Origin: an uncultured Ruminococcus sp.
GTDB lineage: Bacteria; Bacillota; Clostridia; Oscillospirales; Acutalibacteraceae
NCBI GenBank assembly: GCA_902803125.1
Contig: CADCOZ010000269.1
Coordinates: 1 to 8,515, forward strand
Direction: 5' to 3'
Length of the DNA stretch: 8,515 nt
Shown in pieces: positions 5,373-8,515 of this stretch (positions are counted from its first letter, which is position 1; each line of letters opens with the position of its first letter). Below the pieces are notes generated by a model. That model was not told the origin of the DNA and ran no database searches. It was given only the letters and a program-made list of their open reading frames with translations. The position numbers and the translations under genes are program-made.

Positions 5373-6080
5373 ATGGGTATGGGAAAAATTTTGGTTGTAG
5401 ATGATGATATTAACATCTGCGAACTGCTGCGGCTGTATATCGAAAAGGACGGTTATGAAGTGGTGATTGCCAATGACGGCGGTCAGGCGGTTACCAAATT
5501 CAAGACGGAAAAACCGGATCTGGTCATGCTGGATATTATGCTGCCCGTGCTGGACGGCTGGCAGGTTTGCCGAGAGATTCGCAAAACCTCACAGTGTCCG
5601 ATTATTATGCTGACGGCGAAGGGTGAGGTATTCGACAAGGTGCTTGGTTTGGAATTGGGAGCCGATGACTATGTGGTAAAGCCCTTTGAAGCGAAGGAAA
5701 TCGTGGCTCGTATCAAGGCGGTTTTAAGACGCACCGGCGGCGGCCCTGTTTTTGATGATACGATGGAGGAAAAGAAAAAAGAGGTTCGCTATGAAGGGCT
5801 GGTTATCAACCTGACCAATTACGAACTGAGGGTGCGTGGGGAGCAGATTGATGCACCGCCCAAAGAAATGGAACTGATTTACCATTTGGCCAGCAACCCG
5901 AACAAGGTCTTTACCCGTGATCAGCTGTTGGACGAGGTTTGGGGATTTGATTATTACGGCGATTCCAGAACCGTTGATGTACACATCAAGCGATTGAGAG
6001 AAAAATTAGAGGGCGTTTCAGATAAGTGGGTTTTGAAAACGGTATGGGGAGTAGGTTATAAATTTGAAACGAAAGCATAA
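5373..6080 (+). CDS. OmpR/PhoB-family response regulator
   Basis: This 235-residue cytosolic transcription factor has a receiver domain (about 4-120) and a winged-helix DNA-binding domain (about 138-233). The acidic pocket is D10-D12, the phosphoacceptor is D54 (VMLDIMLP), the switch residue is T81 and the conserved lysine is K103 (VVKPFE). The output domain ends in the usual form (SRTVDVHIKRLREKLE, then WGVGYKFE). A charged linker (EEKKKEVR) joins the domains. ATG 5373 is chosen because AAGGTGAT (5359-5366) ends 6 nt before it; ATG 5379 would be too far. Its end overlaps the kinase gene by 17 bp, so the adjacent kinase is its likely partner. Gene order RR-HK-HtrA resembles walR-walK...htrA of Bacilli, but the wal accessory genes are missing, so I give no wal symbol. 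Confidence 0.93.
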   Translation: MGMGKILVVDDDINICELLRLYIEKDGYEVVIANDGGQAVTKFKTEKPDLVMLDIMLPVLDGWQVCREIRKTSQCPIIMLTAKGEVFDKVLGLELGADDYVVKPFEAKEIVARIKAVLRRTGGGPVFDDTMEEKKKEVRYEGLVINLTNYELRVRGEQIDAPPKEMELIYHLASNPNKVFTRDQLLDEVWGFDYYGDSRTVDVHIKRLREKLEGVSDKWVLKTVWGVGYKFETKA

Positions 6081-7578
6081 ATTCTTTTCCGGCAAGTCCT
6101 TATTCCTGAAGTACATGAACGTCAGCGTTATCATTGTTTTTCTGAGCTTTTTGATTTTGGGCATTATTCTGACCATGACCATTTCCAGCTACTGGTACAA
6201 CGAAAAGCATAATACGCTGACCAAACGGTCGGAGAGTATTGCGGAGTATATCCGAACGAATGTGAAAAGTCATTTTTATACCAACGATACAGCGGTACCG
6301 TTTGAATGGATCAACGAAAGCTATGCCCGTTATATGGGAGAGTTCCTTCAGGTGTATGCGGCCGATATGGACTCGGATATTATCGTGGTGGATAATAATG
6401 CCCGTGTGGTGATGGCGGTATCGAAAAATCCCAATGTGGTGTCGGGAATGCCGCTTCATTCGGAAAGCATTGATAAAGCCCTGAGCCAAAGCTCGTATTT
6501 TGAAAAAGGAACCTTGGGCGGTATCTATCCGGAAGAACGGTATATTTCAACCCGCCTGATTACCACCCGTGACGGTTATGGGGTGGTGGGAACCGTCATT
6601 GTCACCACCAACACCAAAGATATTGACAGCTTTACCGGTATGGTCATGCAAATCTTTGTGCTGGCGGCGATTGCAACATTGTCCATGTCCATTTTGGCTA
6701 TCGGTGTGTTCTCGTATAATATGGTGCGTCCGCTTCGGCAGATGTCAACAGCGGCCAAGCAGTTCGGAAAAGGCGATTTCAGCGTTCGTGTTACGGCAAC
6801 GGGTAATGATGAAATTAAAGAACTGGCTACGGCCTTTAACAACATGGCAGAGTCGCTGTCCTCTTCCGAGATGATCCGCAAGAGCTTTGTGGCGAATGTG
6901 TCGCATGAGCTGAAAACACCTATGACAACGATTGCCGGCTTTATTGACGGTATTTTGGACGGCACGATTCCGAAGGATCGGCAGGATTACTATCTGCACA
7001 TTGTGTCTGACGAGGTGAAGCGGCTGTCACGGCTGGTGCGTTCCATGCTCGATTTGTCCAGAATTGACAGCGGCGAATTAAAGCTGAACTTCCAGCGGTT
7101 CGATTTGCTGGAGGTGCTGATCAATGTGATCCTGACGTTTGAGCAGGAGGTTGACCGCAAGAATATTGAAATTCGCGGACTGGATACCCTCACGCCCATT
7201 TATATTTACGGCGATAAGGATCTGCTCCATCAGGTCATTTATAATTTGGTGGAGAATGCCGTAAAGTTTACCAATGAAGGCGGCTATATTGCGTTCAATA
7301 TCGTGGAACACGCAGAACAGATTGACTTTATTATCAAAAACAGCGGTATGGGTATTAAAGATTCGGAAGTGGATTTGATTTTCGGCCGTTTCTATAAGAC
7401 CGATAAGTCCCGCAGTAAAGATAAAAAAGGACTGGGACTCGGTTTATATCTGGTACGGAGTATTGTCCGTATGCACGGCGGCGATATTACCGCCAGAAGC
7501 GTAGTGGGGGACTATACCGAATTTGATTTCTATCTGCCGAAAAATCCCCCGCTCAAAAAGCATGAAAAGAAATCGTAA
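6064..7578 (+). CDS. Membrane sensor histidine kinase (HAMP-HisKA-HATPase)
   Basis: This 504-residue inner-membrane kinase is the likely partner of the upstream regulator. Order: membrane helix 1 (20-42), an extracellular sensor region of about 150 residues (43-193) that looks like a PAS/Cache-type fold (IIVVDNNARVVMAVS at 106-120), membrane helix 2 (194-216), HAMP (about 218-268), HisKA with phospho-histidine H281 (NVSHELKTP) and HATPase_c. The N box is NLVENAVKF (394-402), the F box IFGRFYKTDKSRS (439-451) and the G2 box GLGLGL (456-461). The G1 box reads KNSGMGI, with N426 where most kinases have the adenine-binding aspartate. The start is an unusual TTG inside the regulator's last codons, with AGG 8 nt upstream; the next ATG (6115) would remove the basic N-terminus before helix 1. 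Only 17 bp separate it from the protease gene. Confidence 0.92.
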   Translation: MKRKHKFFSGKSLFLKYMNVSVIIVFLSFLILGIILTMTISSYWYNEKHNTLTKRSESIAEYIRTNVKSHFYTNDTAVPFEWINESYARYMGEFLQVYAADMDSDIIVVDNNARVVMAVSKNPNVVSGMPLHSESIDKALSQSSYFEKGTLGGIYPEERYISTRLITTRDGYGVVGTVIVTTNTKDIDSFTGMVMQIFVLAAIATLSMSILAIGVFSYNMVRPLRQMSTAAKQFGKGDFSVRVTATGNDEIKELATAFNNMAESLSSSEMIRKSFVANVSHELKTPMTTIAGFIDGILDGTIPKDRQDYYLHIVSDEVKRLSRLVRSMLDLSRIDSGELKLNFQRFDLLEVLINVILTFEQEVDRKNIEIRGLDTLTPIYIYGDKDLLHQVIYNLVENAVKFTNEGGYIAFNIVEHAEQIDFIIKNSGMGIKDSEVDLIFGRFYKTDKSRSKDKKGLGLGLYLVRSIVRMHGGDITARSVVGDYTEFDFYLPKNPPLKKHEKKS

Positions 7579-7595
7579 AGGAGGGACATCTGTTC

Positions 7596-8515
7596 ATGTG
7601 GGAAGAAGAAAAAAGGGAAGGGGAAGAGCAAAGCCTATCTCGTCCGGCTGAAAAAGTGCATGAACAGCCGCCGGAAAGGCCGCCGGCCGTTCCCCGTGAC
7701 GAACCGCCGGAAAACGATCCGGTACAGCCGATGACCTATCGAGCCGAAGAACCCGTAGGGACAGAAATCGGTGAGCCGCCGGCTGTTTCCTCGCCTGCGG
7801 AGGACGTTCTCTCGGAAGATGACTTTTTATTCCCGCCCTATGCGGAACTGAAAAGACCGAAAAAGCTGTTGCTTTTTAAGTCGCTTCTGTGGGTCATCAG
7901 TGTCATGCTGACAGCCATGGCTATCTTTTTTGTTTATTATATGATAAGACGTTCCGAACTGGTTGAACTCAAATCGGATAATGAACGGATTCCCTATAAC
8001 CGCACAACGATTTCTTATGCGGAAGAATATTCCCTGCCGGATGCACCGGACGCTGCCCCAGACCCTGACGGCCCGCAGATTTCTTTGGTGGAGGAATCCG
8101 GCGAAATCGGTGATAACACCGCCAGCAAAGCCTACCGCAAGGCGGCTCCCTCGGTGGTGTGCGTTACCTCGTATCGTTCCGGCAGTGATTATGTCATGGA
8201 CAAAATCGGAGACGGTTCCGGCATTATTCTGTCGGAAGATGGCTATATTGCCACCAACAGCCATGTGCTGGAGGACAATACCTCCACCGGTGTGATGGTG
8301 ACCACCTATGACGGGGTGCAGTATCTGGGAACGATTATCGGTGTTGATAAAAAGACCGATATAGCGGTACTGAAAATTGATGCGGAAAAGCTGACACCGG
8401 CGGAATTTTCCGATTCGACCCGCTTGTTTGTCGGACAGGTGGTTTTTGCCATCGGCTGTCCGGGCGGTTCCAATTTTTCAAATTCGCTGACCAGCGGCAC
8501 GGTTTCGGCCATCAA
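7596..8515 (+). CDS. Membrane-anchored HtrA/DegP-like serine protease (3' end outside window)
   Basis: The frame is open from ATG 7596 to the window edge, giving 306 complete residues with no stop. AAGGAGGG (7578-7585) lies 10 nt before it and overlaps the kinase stop. Residues 1-90 are an acidic, proline-rich cytoplasmic tail (PPERPPAVP, EPPEND). One membrane helix follows (about 92-116), then an extracellular linker with DAPDAAPDPDGP (149-160) and the trypsin-like domain from about 175. Catalytic H223 is in TNSHVLED and D255 in KTDIAVLKID. AIGCPGGSNF (285-294) matches the HtrA stretch usually written AIGNPxG. The catalytic serine (GNSGG) and any PDZ domain lie beyond the edge. HtrA proteins degrade misfolded exported proteins, and linkage to a WalRK-like pair fits envelope-stress control. 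It is cut by the window, not shown to be broken. Confidence 0.9.
   Translation, partial: MWEEEKREGEEQSLSRPAEKVHEQPPERPPAVPRDEPPENDPVQPMTYRAEEPVGTEIGEPPAVSSPAEDVLSEDDFLFPPYAELKRPKKLLLFKSLLWVISVMLTAMAIFFVYYMIRRSELVELKSDNERIPYNRTTISYAEEYSLPDAPDAAPDPDGPQISLVEESGEIGDNTASKAYRKAAPSVVCVTSYRSGSDYVMDKIGDGSGIILSEDGYIATNSHVLEDNTSTGVMVTTYDGVQYLGTIIGVDKKTDIAVLKIDAEKLTPAEFSDSTRLFVGQVVFAIGCPGGSNFSNSLTSGTVSAI

Noticed and set aside
5085..5400. Open frames on both strands over the GC-rich element
   Set aside because: They read through hairpins and the promoter, lack ribosome sites, and have the R/P/G-rich make-up typical of translated structured DNA.
6569..6999. Alternative open frames on both strands inside the kinase gene
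   Set aside because: They lie wholly within a well-supported kinase frame with continuous domain motifs and have no signals of their own.
7827..8295. Open frames on both strands over the protease gene
   Set aside because: The HtrA frame from 7596 is open to the window end and carries the membrane helix plus catalytic His and Asp motifs, so these are shadows.

Overview
The window looks like a chromosomal stretch of a Gram-positive Bacillota, most likely class Clostridia. The evidence is the strong AGGAGG-type ribosome sites, consensus sigma-A promoters, a LanF/BcrA-type ABC exporter, a WalRK-like OmpR/HisKA pair followed by a membrane-anchored HtrA protease, moderate coding GC and very AT-rich gaps. 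I cannot name a genus. I saw no tRNA, rRNA, CRISPR array, insertion sequence or phage gene.

Layout. (1) Bases 48-94 hold an intrinsic terminator for the leftward methyltransferase gene at 112-927, which has its own promoter (TTGACT-N17-TACACT, minus strand). (2) A divergent gap, 928-1193, carries two hairpin-forming blocks and a well-formed recQ promoter (TTGCCA-N17-TATAAT), followed by a short leader with one hairpin. (3) 1194-2705 encodes a compact RecQ helicase that keeps the helicase core, zinc cysteines and HRDC domain but seems to lack the winged-helix part. (4) The gap 2706-2997 is about 26% GC and is filled by ten copies of a small inverted repeat, ATAC-N5-GTAT, plus a 20-bp palindrome. 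An eleventh copy lies just before the ABC transporter gene. (5) 2998-3309 encodes a 103-residue protein that I do not recognise. (6) 3383-5100 encodes an ABC ATPase and a six-helix permease with a 4-bp stop/start overlap. (7) 5101-5372 contains a GC-rich multi-hairpin element that probably ends the ABC transcript, then a strong extended -10 promoter. (8) 5373 to the window end is a response regulator - histidine kinase - HtrA protease operon; the protease is cut by the window edge before its catalytic serine.

How it may work together. The RR-HK-HtrA operon looks like an envelope-stress module. The small protein and the ABC exporter appear to form one regulated unit: the inverted repeat stands at exactly the same distance from the ribosome site and start codon of both genes, and a large cluster of the same repeat fills the gap upstream. 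The repeat cluster with its adjacent unknown protein is the most unusual thing here. The simplest reading is a multi-site operator, or a set of small RNA hairpins, recognised by an unidentified regulator, possibly the 103-residue protein itself.
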